Origin: Granulosicoccus sp045106855
GTDB taxonomy: Bacteria > Pseudomonadota > Gammaproteobacteria > Granulosicoccales > Granulosicoccaceae
Reading direction: 5' to 3'
DNA length: 64,000 bases
Assembly: GCA_045106855.1 (NCBI GenBank)
Contig: JBGCFI010000002.1
Span: 191,078-255,077, forward strand
In this document: positions 35,806-45,430 of the stretch, one piece after another
Layout: each line of letters begins with the position of its first letter
Numbering within the stretch: position 1 is the first letter of the stretch
Notes under the pieces: generated by a model
The model's input: only the letters and a program-made list of their open reading frames with translations
Database searches by the model: none
What the model was told of the DNA's origin: nothing
Position numbers and translations under genes: made by a program

Positions 35806-36719
35806 TCAAAAACCTAACTCACCCTTCATGTTGTGGCATAAGTTGCTGAAATAGCTGACAACAGGGGTATGCGGACGCCCGCGTACAGTCGCTATGCCAA
35901 TGGTTCGAGATATTTCCGGTTCTATCAAAGGGCGCAATATTAAGCTTTCATAATTGGTCATGTATTCAGGTACGATTGCACACCCCATGCCGGCGGTTAT
36001 CATTGTCCGAATCAAACCTTCATCAGCAATTTCATGTCGGACATCCATCGCGTCTAGGGAATCTTCAAAGTTCTGTAGTTCATTTGTTCCACAAAGTGTT
36101 AGTGAAGAGTGAAAATAATCCATATACTCGCAGTTCAGCCGTTTAAGGGTTTTTTCTTTTTCAAGTTCTTGAAGTGGAATAGCGTTCATCCTTGAAAACC
36201 GATGATCTGGCGGAGCAGCAACCATGTATCGTTCATCATAGAGCTCATTTATAGCTATCAATTCCGGATATTCAGGGCTGCTTACAATGCCTACATCAAT
36301 TTCGCCAGATAGCAACCATTCAACGACTTCCTTGCTTGACGTGGTTTTGAGTATCAGTTTCAGTTGTGGAGACTTTTGTTCGAGGTGGCTGACTATTGAC
36401 ATCATGCGACTCGAGCCAACCGTATTGGACATGCCGATACTTAGTTTTGGTTCATTTATTTGTACGAATTCATCGGCTTCGGTACGGGCTCTATCGGTAA
36501 GTGACAGTGCTTTTTCCAGTCTGGGTTTAATTTTTTTGCTAATTCAGTTAGGTGAGTTCTGCTACGCTCACGGCGTACCAGTTGAGCGCCAAGATCTCCT
36601 TCGAGTCGTTTGATAGCGCGAGTCAGAGATGGCTGCGAAACTCCACAGCGTTCTGCAGCGCGGGTGAAATTTAGATCCTCTGATAGTGCAAGAAAGTATC
36701 GTATTTGCTGTAATTCCAT
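35806..36719 (-). pseudogene. LysR-family regulator split by a frameshift at an A7 tract
   Basis: The first part (ATG at 36719, to about residue 62) is a complete LysR winged HTH, MELQQIRYFLALSEDLNFTR onward. After LTELAKK the frame drifts and stops at 36456. Shifting by -1 at the A7 run gives an unbroken continuation (KIKPRLEKALSLTDRARTEA) into the LysR effector domain, IGMSNTVGSSRMMSIVSHLE, ending at 35806, about 304 residues in all, a normal LysR length. The effector domain is otherwise well preserved. It may be a real mutation, a sequencing error or a product restored by slippage. Probable targets are adjacent genes, unknown. Confidence 0.85.
36531..36537 (-). other. A_AAA_AAA slippery heptamer in the LysR gene
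   Basis: In the reading direction the zero-frame codons are GCA AAA AAA TTA. The seven A residues form A_AAA_AAA, an optimal -1 slip site. One slip back, or one extra A by polymerase slippage, restores the full LysR reading frame exactly. Confidence 0.7.
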
Positions 36720-36780
36720 TGCGGGTCACCGTTAATATCTTTAATGTTATCGTAGTAAACTGTGCATTCTATTCGTATAG

Positions 36781-37497
36781 CTAAACAACAAACTTCCCGT
36801 CCGATGCGACAGTGTTGTTCGCAGATTGTTCGTGGGTATATTTGTCCGTGTCGGCAATGTGATAGATGCTCCATGCATCAGTTTGTCGTTGGTTAACATG
36901 ATCTTTTTTCGGCTTCTCAGCAGCATGCTCTGGCGACGGGATGTCGGCAGGGCCGATTTCGTAGTCGTAGGCTTTTAAATCGCTTATGAACCAACCATTG
37001 AGTCTGATGGCTTCGGTGTGTGTGACTCGAACGTATCGCATTGCTTGGCTGGCAAAGTCTATAACTCTATTGCAGTTCGATGATCTTTCGCTGATAGCAA
37101 CAGAATTTGCCCAGTTCTTTAGGTCGTCTGAAAGGTAAACTCCAAAGTCAGCGTGGATACTTGAACCTATTTTTGGTTTGTAGCTTATAACCGTGTGCAA
37201 ACTATCAATCTTTCGAAGGGCTCCAAGATCCATTATGAAATCGAGCCCACGTGTCTGACGTACCGGAAATTCCCATCGCGCACCGAAGTCGACATCAAAG
37301 GCATCATGTGACGTGCTTTCGACTAAATTGGAGATAATCCATTTGATGTCACTAAGTTCGGTAGTCTGCCAGTCTGCGCATGAGGTCAATGAAAAAAGAG
37401 AAAATATTGCTAGTACAACCCCTGTGATACGGCATCGGACAGAGAGGAAGATATGTACTGGATCGTGGAGATTTATGTCTATTGGTGTAGATTTCAT
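36781..37497 (-). CDS. Discoidin (F5/8 type C)-like lipoprotein
   Basis: A 238-residue protein with an N-terminal hydrophobic segment and lipobox SLTSC (Cys near residue 40). Residues about 45-175 resemble an F5/8 type C domain: FDVDFGARWEFPVRQTRGLDFIMDLGA, then YLSDDLKNWANSV, and RYVRVTHTEAIRLNGWFISDLKAY. These beta-sandwich domains bind carbohydrate or lipid headgroups. The signal peptide has a long N-region, so the true start may be at an internal codon. The C-terminal 60 residues are polar and unassigned. Confidence 0.7.
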   Translation of the reverse strand: MKSTPIDINLHDPVHIFLSVRCRITGVVLAIFSLFSLTSCADWQTTELSDIKWIISNLVESTSHDAFDVDFGARWEFPVRQTRGLDFIMDLGALRKIDSLHTVISYKPKIGSSIHADFGVYLSDDLKNWANSVAISERSSNCNRVIDFASQAMRYVRVTHTEAIRLNGWFISDLKAYDYEIGPADIPSPEHAAEKPKKDHVNQRQTDAWSIYHIADTDKYTHEQSANNTVASDGKFVV

Positions 37498-37898
37498 AGT
37501 GTTTCCCTGTTATCAACGAAATTTGTTGACCGTCACTTCGCACTATCCTGTCCACAGTGTTTTTGGTAACAGCATGCTTTCACTATACAAGTGCTATAAA
37601 GATTGACAATATCGCAAAATGAGAACGCACTATTCAAATAAATTGAATGATTGGCTGTTCATGTCTTGATTTTCGCAACCGGCAATCAATCAAAATTATT
37701 TGAGTATTCCTCTCTCGGTCACGTCATGAGGCTCGTGCTTCTTAAAGTGCAGCAAGAAATGGATTTGCAAAAGAGGCCTTTAATTCAAGCTTTGTATCCA
37801 AGCTTGTAGACTTGTCTGGTTTTGCTGCGTAATGGCTATAAGAAATTACCCAGTCAGCTTCATATGCGGTAACAGGTACAGAGGTGATTCACTGTTAG
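37498..37898. other. Intergenic region upstream of the discoidin-like gene
   Basis: Some 400 bp between two minus-strand genes. It contains the upstream region of the discoidin-like gene and the trailer of the alpha/beta hydrolase gene. AT-rich; no gene, terminator or repeat was recognised. Confidence 0.4.
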
Positions 37899-38939
37899 CT
37901 ATTTGGCCGGTTTGTGTGAGCGACTAGTTTTATCAATGAATTCTGCGAGTATATCTACAAGGTTCTGCACAATCGGAAGCTCAGGATTGGAATAGGCAGC
38001 AACGTTGGCTTCACGGTTGTTGTGGTCAACGCTCTTGAGCACATGGTTCATATCCGCAATTATGGCAAGCTCAGCGTCAGGTCTTGCCTTTGACAAAGCC
38101 CTGACATCTTCAGTGGATACCTGAATGTCTCGACCACCGTGCACTATCAGCACGGGCAACGGGTCATCTCCGTCGCCAAGCTTTTTGAGTGCAGCGGCCG
38201 GGTCAAAGCGGATCAGCTGTGTAAGATAATCTTGGGCAGGTGCATTGAATAAATTGCGAAGACCGGAATGAAGCGTTTTGGGATCGACTCGATTCCCGCG
38301 CTCAAGCATCTCAATCGCTGAAAAAGCTTCCGCAAGGATCGGCGTGTTTGCGGGATTGCTGGCAAGCTGTTCGCGAAGCACAATTCCCAGTTTTCGTCCT
38401 GGCGCAGACAACAGTGCCAGCGCTCGTACATTGGTTAACTCTCGACCAGCAGCAATAATAGCGACTAATGCGCCTTCGCTATGGCCGACCAACCAGACGT
38501 TCCCCGATACTTCCGGTATGTCGTCTATCGCGTCTAGCCAGCTCGTCACATCATCTGCGTAGCTTTCAAGGCTTACATCGTTTCCGTCACCTGCATTGAT
38601 ACTTCCCCCAAGGCCGCGTTTATCGAAACGGACAGACGCCACGCCAAGCATGGCTAATTCTTCTGCAAGAAGCCGATACGTGGAAGCCGCAATCCCGACT
38701 GGTGAGTTGCCGTCACGATCGGTAGGGCCGGACCCGGGCAAGATCAATACAGTATTAAAGGGCTGCCCTTCGTTGATGGGGAGCAGCAAGGTACCGGCTA
38801 GTTCACCATCAGCGCCCGTTGCTTTGATATGACGAGATTCGAATATTGCATTACTCGCATGTAGTGGCATAAGAACTAAAATCAATACTATGCCTGCAGC
38901 AAACTTGCAAATTCTTGATTCATTGGGTGATGCGAACAT
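37899..38939 (-). CDS. Exported alpha/beta-hydrolase
   Basis: A 346-residue protein with a signal peptide (hydrophobic to about residue 27, cleavage near LHAS-NA). The alpha/beta-hydrolase fold is shown by the oxyanion region LPGSGPTDRDGNSPVG (about 68-82), nucleophile elbow GHSEG with Ser154, Asp in VIHGGRDIQVS and His in DMNHVLK. This type of periplasmic hydrolase cleaves esters or acyl groups; the GSGPxDRDGN motif is common in the YqhA/dienelactone-like hydrolase group. Substrate unknown; no partner genes. Confidence 0.88.
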   Translation of the reverse strand: MFASPNESRICKFAAGIVLILVLMPLHASNAIFESRHIKATGADGELAGTLLLPINEGQPFNTVLILPGSGPTDRDGNSPVGIAASTYRLLAEELAMLGVASVRFDKRGLGGSINAGDGNDVSLESYADDVTSWLDAIDDIPEVSGNVWLVGHSEGALVAIIAAGRELTNVRALALLSAPGRKLGIVLREQLASNPANTPILAEAFSAIEMLERGNRVDPKTLHSGLRNLFNAPAQDYLTQLIRFDPAAALKKLGDGDDPLPVLIVHGGRDIQVSTEDVRALSKARPDAELAIIADMNHVLKSVDHNNREANVAAYSNPELPIVQNLVDILAEFIDKTSRSHKPAK

Positions 38940-39454
38940 AAATTGGTTGTCTATGCGCTTACATGGTCAACAAAATACGATGGTGTGCCAGTATGCGCAA
39001 GTGTCTAATTTATTTATCTGTTTGTTTTGGTGCCTAACCAGCGTCGTTAACCGTATATTTCCCAGAGCTTATAGTTTACCTCGTAGTCTGAAAATTTAAA
39101 AAAACAGTGGTTGTCATATTTCAGGTTGAACGATCTCCTACCACAGTATGATTTTTAGTGATCTCTTTACTTGCTACACTCTGAGTTGTTATGCCAACAC
39201 CTTTTGACATCAATACTCACCATCTTTTAAGACGGCCTCAGTGGTTTTTCGTTGGGGGCTCCACAATTGCAGCTGCTGTGGCATTAATAGCCGAAGGGCC
39301 TGGGGATTACATCGGCCAGTTACTTACCGTTTGTGGGAAAATAGGTAGATGAAGTATCGAAAACGTTAGTAATATACCTTCAGATCCGGTTTGCGTAGTC
39401 ATTCATTCCCCTAAGCAAAACAGCTAAGTTCCGAAAAAAATACTCTGCTTTTCA
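38940..39454. other. Intergenic region with a 53-codon open frame
   Basis: This 515-bp space holds one plus-strand frame at 39191-39352 (53 codons, ATG to TGA) with a hydrophobic stretch GSTIAAAVALIAEG, possibly a tiny membrane peptide or a gene remnant. No ribosome-binding site stands out. No repeats or RNA genes were noticed. Confidence 0.35.
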
Positions 39455-39748
39455 CTATTTCATAAACCAACGAAGAGGCTTCGTTGGTTCCCGTATCATG
39501 AGTTTTTTTGCTTCAAGATCTAGTTGAACCGTTTTAGCCCACCATCCGGCTGTTTCTCCCCCTGGAAAAAGTGTTTGGTCTAAATGTGGCTTTACGGCTT
39601 CGCGAATCTCATTCTGAGGAAGGCCTGGTGATTTCTTCGGAAGGGTTTTTTCCATAGCGTTTTTCATCGATTCGTACTTTGCGCGATTTACCCGGGTTGA
39701 CCGGCCAGGCGTATTAACGTTTTCTACTTCTATCTTCTCGTCACTCAT
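39455..39748 (-). CDS. Small conserved protein (DUF6958-like)
   Basis: A 97-residue polar protein: RVNRAKYESMKNAMEKTLP, GLPQNEIREAVKPHLDQ, then GWWAKTVQLDLEAKKL and KPLRWF. It reads like a small winged-helix and matches my memory of a widespread short family (DUF6958), which I cannot confirm here. It is the last gene after the molybdenum hydroxylase genes and MoaD-like gene, 63 bp downstream of the latter. Confidence 0.6.
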   Translation of the reverse strand: MSDEKIEVENVNTPGRSTRVNRAKYESMKNAMEKTLPKKSPGLPQNEIREAVKPHLDQTLFPGGETAGWWAKTVQLDLEAKKLMIREPTKPLRWFMK

Positions 39749-39811
39749 CTCAACTATCCAATTGCTTGTATGTCAACACGTGCCACTAAAAATATAAAAT
39801 TACTAGTCCAG

Positions 39812-40063
39812 TTAGCCTCCCTGAATTCTAGGTATCAGAAATATCTCTACGTCCTCAGGCAACACTGTATTCCAGCTATCGCGATAAAGGGTACCATCAA
39901 CCGAAACAGCGATACCCCGGTCAATGAAAGGTTGCATGCCAGGATACTGTTCCTTCAGTTTCAGAAACAGTTCGCGAATAGTGTTTGCCTGTATAGGTAC
40001 CGTTGAGGCCCCGTCTGCATGTGGGCGTAGTGCAGACCAGAGTTTTACATTGTGCTCGGGCAT
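39812..40063 (-). CDS. MoaD/ThiS-like sulfur-carrier protein
   Basis: An 83-residue ubiquitin-fold protein ending in Gly-Gly, the mark of MoaD/ThiS carriers that are adenylated and thiocarboxylated at the C-terminus. The body shows the beta-grasp pattern (NVKLWSALRPHADG, then TIRELFLKLKEQYPGM, GIAVSVDGTLY, LPEDVEIFLIPRIQGG). It lies 171 bp downstream of a molybdenum hydroxylase operon on the same strand, so a role in molybdopterin synthesis or in sulfuration of that enzyme's cofactor is likely. A separate housekeeping moaD is to be expected elsewhere. Confidence 0.82.
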   Translation of the reverse strand: MPEHNVKLWSALRPHADGASTVPIQANTIRELFLKLKEQYPGMQPFIDRGIAVSVDGTLYRDSWNTVLPEDVEIFLIPRIQGG

Positions 40064-40234
40064 ATCGTGAGAGCTCTTGTGTCGTCATGCATTCACAATC
40101 CGGCATCGCTACGCAGCTACAATATCGTTGTAAATAATCTGTTTTAACAAAGGTTGTGCGACAGCGCAGCGATGACTGGATATAAAGGGTGAAGTTAACA
40201 CAGTACGATTAAACGTTTTTTATAAACCCGTAAA

Positions 40235-42505
40235 TCAACTCTTGTCAGCCGCTGCCTTATCCAATGCCGCGAGCACTCTCGGAGCGGACATAGGTACATG
40301 CGTCATGCGAACACCAAAAGCGTTTGATACCGCATTTCCAATTGCTGCCAATGGAGGAACAATGGAAGTTTCGCCCACGCCACGGATCCCATAGGGATGA
40401 TTAGGGTTGGGTATTTCCAGAATCTGAGTATCGATCATTGGCAGGTCCGAACACACTGGTATGCGATAGTCAAGAAATCCCGGATTCTGCAGACGACCAT
40501 CTTCTCCGTATACATATTCCTCATTGAGTGCCCAGCCAATACCCTGGGCAGCACCGCCCTGATACTGTCCTTCCACGTACGTTGGATGGACCGCCTTGCC
40601 AGCATCCTGAATCACGGTATATCGAATCACTTGAGTTCGCCCCGTGTCCGGATCTACTTCCACATCACAGATATGCGTGGCAAAAGAAACACCAGCACCA
40701 TCAGCGACCAACTCGTTGTGTCCTGCGATTGGGCCACCCGTGTTTGGAGCCTCTGCCGCAATGTCAGCAAGAGAAAGCGGTGCCAGATTGCCGTATTTTT
40801 TCCCGAGTGCACGCGCATGACCGTCAATCCAGTCAACATCTTTTGCGGGAATATCCCACATCAGTGCTGCACGTTGCCTGAGTACTTTGATTGCATTGCG
40901 GGCCGAGAGAATTGCAGCCATGGAGCTAGAGAAGGTGCCTCGACTGCCATCTGTCATATCGTTGTGCCCAAGCGACCCGGTGTCAGCGATTACAGTGCGC
41001 ACCTGGTCGTAGTGAATGCCCAGTTCCTCTGCAGCAACCAACGCCAGCGATGCCCGTGCACCGCCTACATCGATAGTGCCCACAGAGAGTGTCACTGAAC
41101 CATCCGGCCCGATGTTCAAATCGACACAGGTTTGACCACCAAAATTGAACCAGAAACCACAGGCCATGCCGCGGCCCTGATTGGGACCTAGTGGTGCGGA
41201 CATGTGCGGATGATCCTTAGCGGCTTGCAGGGTGGCGCCGATGCCGATAGGGCCGTATTTGGGACCATACGATGAGCGAGTTCCTTTTGATGCCGCGTTT
41301 TTAATACGCAGCTCCAGTGCGTCCATGCCGATGCTGTTAGCCAACTCGTCAATCACACTCTCCACGGCAAATGCGGCCATCGGGGCGGAGGGCGCTCTAT
41401 AGGCGGTGGTTTTTGGTCGATTGACCAGCACTTCGTAGCCGACAGTTTTAACGTTCTTCAGGTCATAACAGGCAAATGCTGTCATGGCACCGAGCTCTGC
41501 CCACATACCCTCATAGGGACCACAGCTATAGCGTAATGTTGCTTCAGCTGCCGTGATGCTGCCTTTTTTGGTGATACCGATTTTTACATCGATGGATGTT
41601 GCACTGGTGGGGCCAGAAGCACGAAAGACTTCCTCACGGCTCATGACAAGTTTCACTGGTCGGTTAGCCTTGCGTGACAAGGCCAGGGCAACGGGTTCAG
41701 CCCAGACATGTGTTTTGCCACCGAAGCCGCCGCCAATCTCGGTGGGTGTGACGCGCAGGCTGGAGACGTCCATACCAAGCAATTCGGCGCATTGCTGACG
41801 AAACACGAAATGCCCCTGTGTGCAGACCCATAATTCGCCACTGCCATCAGGGCTTACGTTAGCCACGCACGCGTGTGGCTCGATGTAGCCCTGGTGACTT
41901 TGCTCGGTGTGAAAGGTACGTTCAATGATGACATCGGCTTTGGCAAAGCCTTTTTCTATATCGCCGTGCCCGAACTCAGAGCGGTTGGCGACATTGCTCG
42001 CCTTCCTGGGTTTGGGTTCTACGCCCTTGGTAAAACACTTCTTGTTAATAAGCGGTGCGGTTTTTTTGATGGCTTCATCAACGTCGGTTACGTGAGGCAG
42101 CAGTTTGTAATCAACGTCTATCAGCTTGAGTGCTTTTCTTGCGGTAGGTGCGTCTATTGCCGCGACTGCTGCCACGGCATGACCGTCGTAAAGTGCACTT
42201 TTGCGCGCCATGCAGTTGTCCAGTATGTCGTACATGTCGGAGTTACCGTCTGTTAAATCCGGTAGATCCTTGGCGGTTATGACAGCCTTCACACCGGGCA
42301 GTGCTTCTGCCTTGCTGGTATCGATACTGACAATTTTGGCATGGGCATGAGGTGAACGTAGCACGCGAGCAACCAGCTGGCCTGGCAAGTCAATATCGGC
42401 ACCGTAGCGCGCTCTCCCTGTGACCTTGTCAATCCCATCAGGACGCAGGGGACGGGTGCCGATCGATTTGAAGTCCTGCGCGGTGTACTTGGTTTCAGCA
42501 TTCAT
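40235..42505 (-). CDS. Molybdenum hydroxylase, molybdopterin-binding subunit (xanthine dehydrogenase family)
   Basis: A 756-residue large subunit with an N-terminal a/b hammerhead domain (TRPLRPDGIDKVTGRARYGAD) followed by the two molybdopterin-cytosine-dinucleotide-binding domains: GGGFGGKTHVWAEPVALAL near residue 250, AYRAPSAPMAAFAVES near 370 and the catalytic Glu in RGVGETSIVPP near 715. It hydroxylates a carbon next to nitrogen or carbonyl using water. The loop AYRAPSAP is not the AYRCSFR of form I CO dehydrogenase, so CO oxidation is not indicated. It forms a complex with the next two upstream genes; substrate unknown. Confidence 0.92.
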   Translation of the reverse strand: MNAETKYTAQDFKSIGTRPLRPDGIDKVTGRARYGADIDLPGQLVARVLRSPHAHAKIVSIDTSKAEALPGVKAVITAKDLPDLTDGNSDMYDILDNCMARKSALYDGHAVAAVAAIDAPTARKALKLIDVDYKLLPHVTDVDEAIKKTAPLINKKCFTKGVEPKPRKASNVANRSEFGHGDIEKGFAKADVIIERTFHTEQSHQGYIEPHACVANVSPDGSGELWVCTQGHFVFRQQCAELLGMDVSSLRVTPTEIGGGFGGKTHVWAEPVALALSRKANRPVKLVMSREEVFRASGPTSATSIDVKIGITKKGSITAAEATLRYSCGPYEGMWAELGAMTAFACYDLKNVKTVGYEVLVNRPKTTAYRAPSAPMAAFAVESVIDELANSIGMDALELRIKNAASKGTRSSYGPKYGPIGIGATLQAAKDHPHMSAPLGPNQGRGMACGFWFNFGGQTCVDLNIGPDGSVTLSVGTIDVGGARASLALVAAEELGIHYDQVRTVIADTGSLGHNDMTDGSRGTFSSSMAAILSARNAIKVLRQRAALMWDIPAKDVDWIDGHARALGKKYGNLAPLSLADIAAEAPNTGGPIAGHNELVADGAGVSFATHICDVEVDPDTGRTQVIRYTVIQDAGKAVHPTYVEGQYQGGAAQGIGWALNEEYVYGEDGRLQNPGFLDYRIPVCSDLPMIDTQILEIPNPNHPYGIRGVGETSIVPPLAAIGNAVSNAFGVRMTHVPMSAPRVLAALDKAAADKS

Positions 42506-42508
42506 GAG

Positions 42509-42979
42509 TTATCCTCGTAAGTCGGCGGCTGTGGCTTGTACTGCACGAACAATTTTGTCGTAGCCAGTACAGCGACATAAATTACCCGCCAACGCATAAC
42601 GAATCTCTTCTTCGGTAGGATCTGGGTTGCGTTTTAGAAGAGCATTTGCAGCCATTAATATACCGGGCGTGCAAATACCGCATTGCAGAGCTGCGTGTTC
42701 GATGAACTTGGTTTGTAAAGGATGTAAATCTGCACCGTTGGCGAGTCCTTCGATGGTTTCTACCTGTCGGCCCTCAGCTTCTGCGCCCAGTACAAGGCAC
42801 GAACAGACCAGAGCGCCATCGAGTATCACACTGCAGCTTCCACAGTCTCCCGTACCGCAGCCTTCTTTAGCGCCTTTCAGGTCGAGCCGGTTACGCAGAA
42901 CATCGAGCAGGGTTTCGTCAGGTTCACAGATGTAACTCTGTGCATCGCCATTGATTTTGGTATTAACTAACAAGCTCAT
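42509..42979 (-). CDS. Molybdenum hydroxylase, 2Fe-2S subunit
   Basis: A 156-residue electron-transfer subunit with two [2Fe-2S] clusters: plant-type ferredoxin cysteines in GCGTGDCGSCSV with a further Cys in LVCSCL (residues about 40-62), and a C-terminal helical domain with CGICTPG and CRCTGY (about 100-141). Length is typical of CoxS/HcrC proteins. Its start overlaps the FAD subunit stop by 4 bp and the Mo subunit follows after 3 bp, so the three are translated as a unit. Confidence 0.95.
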   Translation of the reverse strand: MSLLVNTKINGDAQSYICEPDETLLDVLRNRLDLKGAKEGCGTGDCGSCSVILDGALVCSCLVLGAEAEGRQVETIEGLANGADLHPLQTKFIEHAALQCGICTPGILMAANALLKRNPDPTEEEIRYALAGNLCRCTGYDKIVRAVQATAADLRG

Positions 42980-43839
42980 GATTTTCCTCCAGCGCGCGTG
43001 AACGCTGACTGCGCCGCCCGCTTTGCAAGTACGCCGGCTACCCGGGTTCGATACGCCACTGTTCCGCGTTTGTCGTCAATAGGGTTGCAAGCGGCTGAAC
43101 ATGCGGTTGCTAGTTCAACCAGGGTTGAATCATCCAGAGTTTTACCTGTCAGTGCTTTCTCGGCAGCTTTGACGCGAAGCGCTGTGGGTGCCACCGCGCC
43201 TAGGGTGACGCGGGCTCCAGTGATGATGTTTTTTCTATCCACGGTCAAGTTAACGCCCGCACTGACTACGGCAATGTCCATTTCAGTCCTGGGTGTGTGG
43301 CGAATATAGGCGTCAGCAGATCGGGCTTCACGAGCCGGTAATTCTATGGAAACCACCAGTTCGCCTTTTTTCAGTGAGTTCTTGCCCGGGCCGGTGGGAA
43401 TTTTTTCAACTGGCAACAAACGCTCACCTTTAGGACCTGCTATGCGTGCTTGAGCCCCTGCGGCAATCAGGGCAGGGGTGCTATCTGCCGCAGGAGATGC
43501 GTTACATAGATTACCGACGATGGTACAACGACCCTGAATCTGGTCAGAACCTATAAGAGCTGCTGCCTCAACCAGGCCCGGCCATGCTTTGCGCAGTGCT
43601 TTATTTGCGCATAGCTTGCTGCAGGAGACTGCAGCACCAATACTGAAGCCTTCTGTCGTTTTTTTGATCGTGTGCATCGCCTTGATTCGCTTGATATCGA
43701 TGATGAGATCAGGTTCGATGAAACCGCCCTTCATGCGTACGATGAGGTCGGTGCCGCCGGCAAGGAGGTGGACATGGCCGCGAGTGCCGGACAGTAACGA
43801 AACGGCATCAGCGGTGGTTTGGGGGGCTTCGTATCGCAA
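42976..43839 (-). CDS. Molybdenum hydroxylase, FAD subunit
   Basis: A 287-residue protein of the CoxM/HcrB type. FAD contacts are AGGTDLIVRMKGG near residue 27 and TIVGNLCNASPAADSTP near 110; the C-terminal CO_deh_flav_C domain follows from about 180. It carries electrons from the iron-sulfur subunit to an acceptor. The start is a TTG at 43839 with AGG upstream. First gene of the hydroxylase operon, so the promoter lies in the 388-bp gap before it. Confidence 0.92.
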   Translation of the reverse strand: MRYEAPQTTADAVSLLSGTRGHVHLLAGGTDLIVRMKGGFIEPDLIIDIKRIKAMHTIKKTTEGFSIGAAVSCSKLCANKALRKAWPGLVEAAALIGSDQIQGRCTIVGNLCNASPAADSTPALIAAGAQARIAGPKGERLLPVEKIPTGPGKNSLKKGELVVSIELPAREARSADAYIRHTPRTEMDIAVVSAGVNLTVDRKNIITGARVTLGAVAPTALRVKAAEKALTGKTLDDSTLVELATACSAACNPIDDKRGTVAYRTRVAGVLAKRAAQSAFTRAGGKS

Positions 43840-44227
43840 AATGTCTGAACCTGTTTAGGAGTTTGAGGGATAGTGTCGATGAAATGACTCAAGCGGTCAA
43901 TTAGACTCACTCGTTTTTTGTTACGCACGGATTTGCATGGGCCCGCGTTGGTCGGAATGGGCGGCCTCCGCCGTGGTGCACCATTAGAGCATCACATACT
44001 CTCTGATACGTGTTATTTACAGCTAAATGGTAATCTGACAGGTCATATTAGCACTTGACGATATCGTTTTTGGTAAGGACCGTGGCCGAAAGGTTTGACG
44101 ATTTCTGAGGCGAGGGTTCTGATTTGCTAGCCGGCTATCGGTCTTGTAGTTGTCAAATGCGTTGTCCCGCTTAGGTTTTTGTCTCTGATCGATCTGCTGC
44201 GACGATAATTTTAATTGTGTTGCAGTT
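43840..44227. other. Upstream region of the molybdenum hydroxylase operon
   Basis: A 388-bp gap between the hydroxylase operon and the MFS gene, both on the minus strand. It holds the hydroxylase promoter and the MFS trailer. GC-rich around 43940-43980. No terminator, regulator gene or repeat was recognised. Confidence 0.4.
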
Positions 44228-45430
44228 TTAAAGAGTCTCCTTGGCTAATTCAACATGAGTCAGCAGTAGCGTTATAAACAAACCGGTAGCGGCAAGCATT
44301 GCCAAAAGTAGAAATGCCATGTCATAACTTCCCTGGGAATCATAAATCCAACCGGCAAGCAAAGGTCCTGCAGCGCCACTCAGCGTACCAAAGAATACGA
44401 CGGTGCCAAAAGTGGTGCCGATAGCTCGCATGCCAAAGTACTCGGCAAGTGTCGGTGACACAACGGTGAAGAAACCACCATGTGCAAAACCATAGAGCAA
44501 TGCGAAGCCAAAGAGGTAACGAGGGTCGTTAATTTGCCTTAATAGAAGGAGGCTGATGAGCAGCAGGGAGAAACAGATTAGATAGCCTTGCTTGCCGCCA
44601 ATCTGATCGATACTCCAGCCCAATGCCAGGCGACCAAGGATACTTAATGCGCCGATACTGGATAATACGGCGGCCGCAGTGGGTGCGTCAAAGCCCAGAT
44701 CTTCGGCATGTATAACTATGTGCACGGGAATGGTCATTAATGATGGGAATAGCATGAATTGCAGTGTACAGAACATCCAGAACTGTCTAGTGCGGCGTAC
44801 CTCTTTGAACAGTGGTCCTTGTTTCTCTGTGGAAGCATCTTCGGAAGGATCGGCTGCGGGTGGCCTGTCGCCCATCAGCCAGGCAGCAATCATCAAAATC
44901 GTGAAAGCGAGTAGACCCATGTATAGAAAAGACTGGCGCCAACCAAATTCAATAATCAACCAGGCGGCAAGCAACGGTACGATTATCTGTCCAAATGCAG
45001 TGCCAACCTTGACGACACCAGTCATGCGCCCACGCTTTGTATTAAACCAGCGAGCAATCGTTGATAGGGTTACGGTGTCGTGGGTCGCCATTCCAATGCC
45101 GATGGCAATACCGAATAGCAAAATAGCCTGCCAGGGTTCATTTACGAAAGAGAGAAGGGAGTAGCCACATGCATAAATGAAACCGGAGGCTACCAGTACC
45201 CAACGTGGGCCAAACCGATCATTCAATCGGCCGGCGCTGATAGCCAATAACCCCATAATCAGAAATGCAAGAGATGTACAGGCCGACATGATGGTGCGTG
45301 ACCAGCCTAGCTCTGTCTCCAAGGCAGAAAAAAACACACCGTAGGCGAACACACCGCCGATTACTGTGAACTGTATCAGGGAGGCTCCGAGCACAATCGG
45401 AGCTCTGTTACGCCGGGTTGGATTAATCAC
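44228..45430 (-). CDS. MFS transporter (oxalate/monocarboxylate type)
   Basis: A 400-residue protein with about twelve membrane segments. The N-terminal GVFAYGVFFSALETELGWSR and the later GRLNDRFGPRWV (MFS motif A) are typical of the monocarboxylate/oxalate-formate antiporter-like group, as is LGWSIDQIGGK in the second half. It may carry the substrate or product of the adjacent molybdenum hydroxylase, but this rests only on proximity. The start is a GTG at 45430. Confidence 0.88.
   Translation of the reverse strand: MINPTRRNRAPIVLGASLIQFTVIGGVFAYGVFFSALETELGWSRTIMSACTSLAFLIMGLLAISAGRLNDRFGPRWVLVASGFIYACGYSLLSFVNEPWQAILLFGIAIGIGMATHDTVTLSTIARWFNTKRGRMTGVVKVGTAFGQIIVPLLAAWLIIEFGWRQSFLYMGLLAFTILMIAAWLMGDRPPAADPSEDASTEKQGPLFKEVRRTRQFWMFCTLQFMLFPSLMTIPVHIVIHAEDLGFDAPTAAAVLSSIGALSILGRLALGWSIDQIGGKQGYLICFSLLLISLLLLRQINDPRYLFGFALLYGFAHGGFFTVVSPTLAEYFGMRAIGTTFGTVVFFGTLSGAAGPLLAGWIYDSQGSYDMAFLLLAMLAATGLFITLLLTHVELAKETL

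Noticed and set aside
39191..39352. 53-codon plus-strand frame with a hydrophobic middle
   Set aside because: Could be a small membrane peptide, but no ribosome-binding site or known relative supports it; kept only as a note in the intergenic entry.
40235..43839. Molybdenum hydroxylase as carbon monoxide dehydrogenase
   Set aside because: The large subunit lacks the AYRCSFR active-site loop of form I CoxL.
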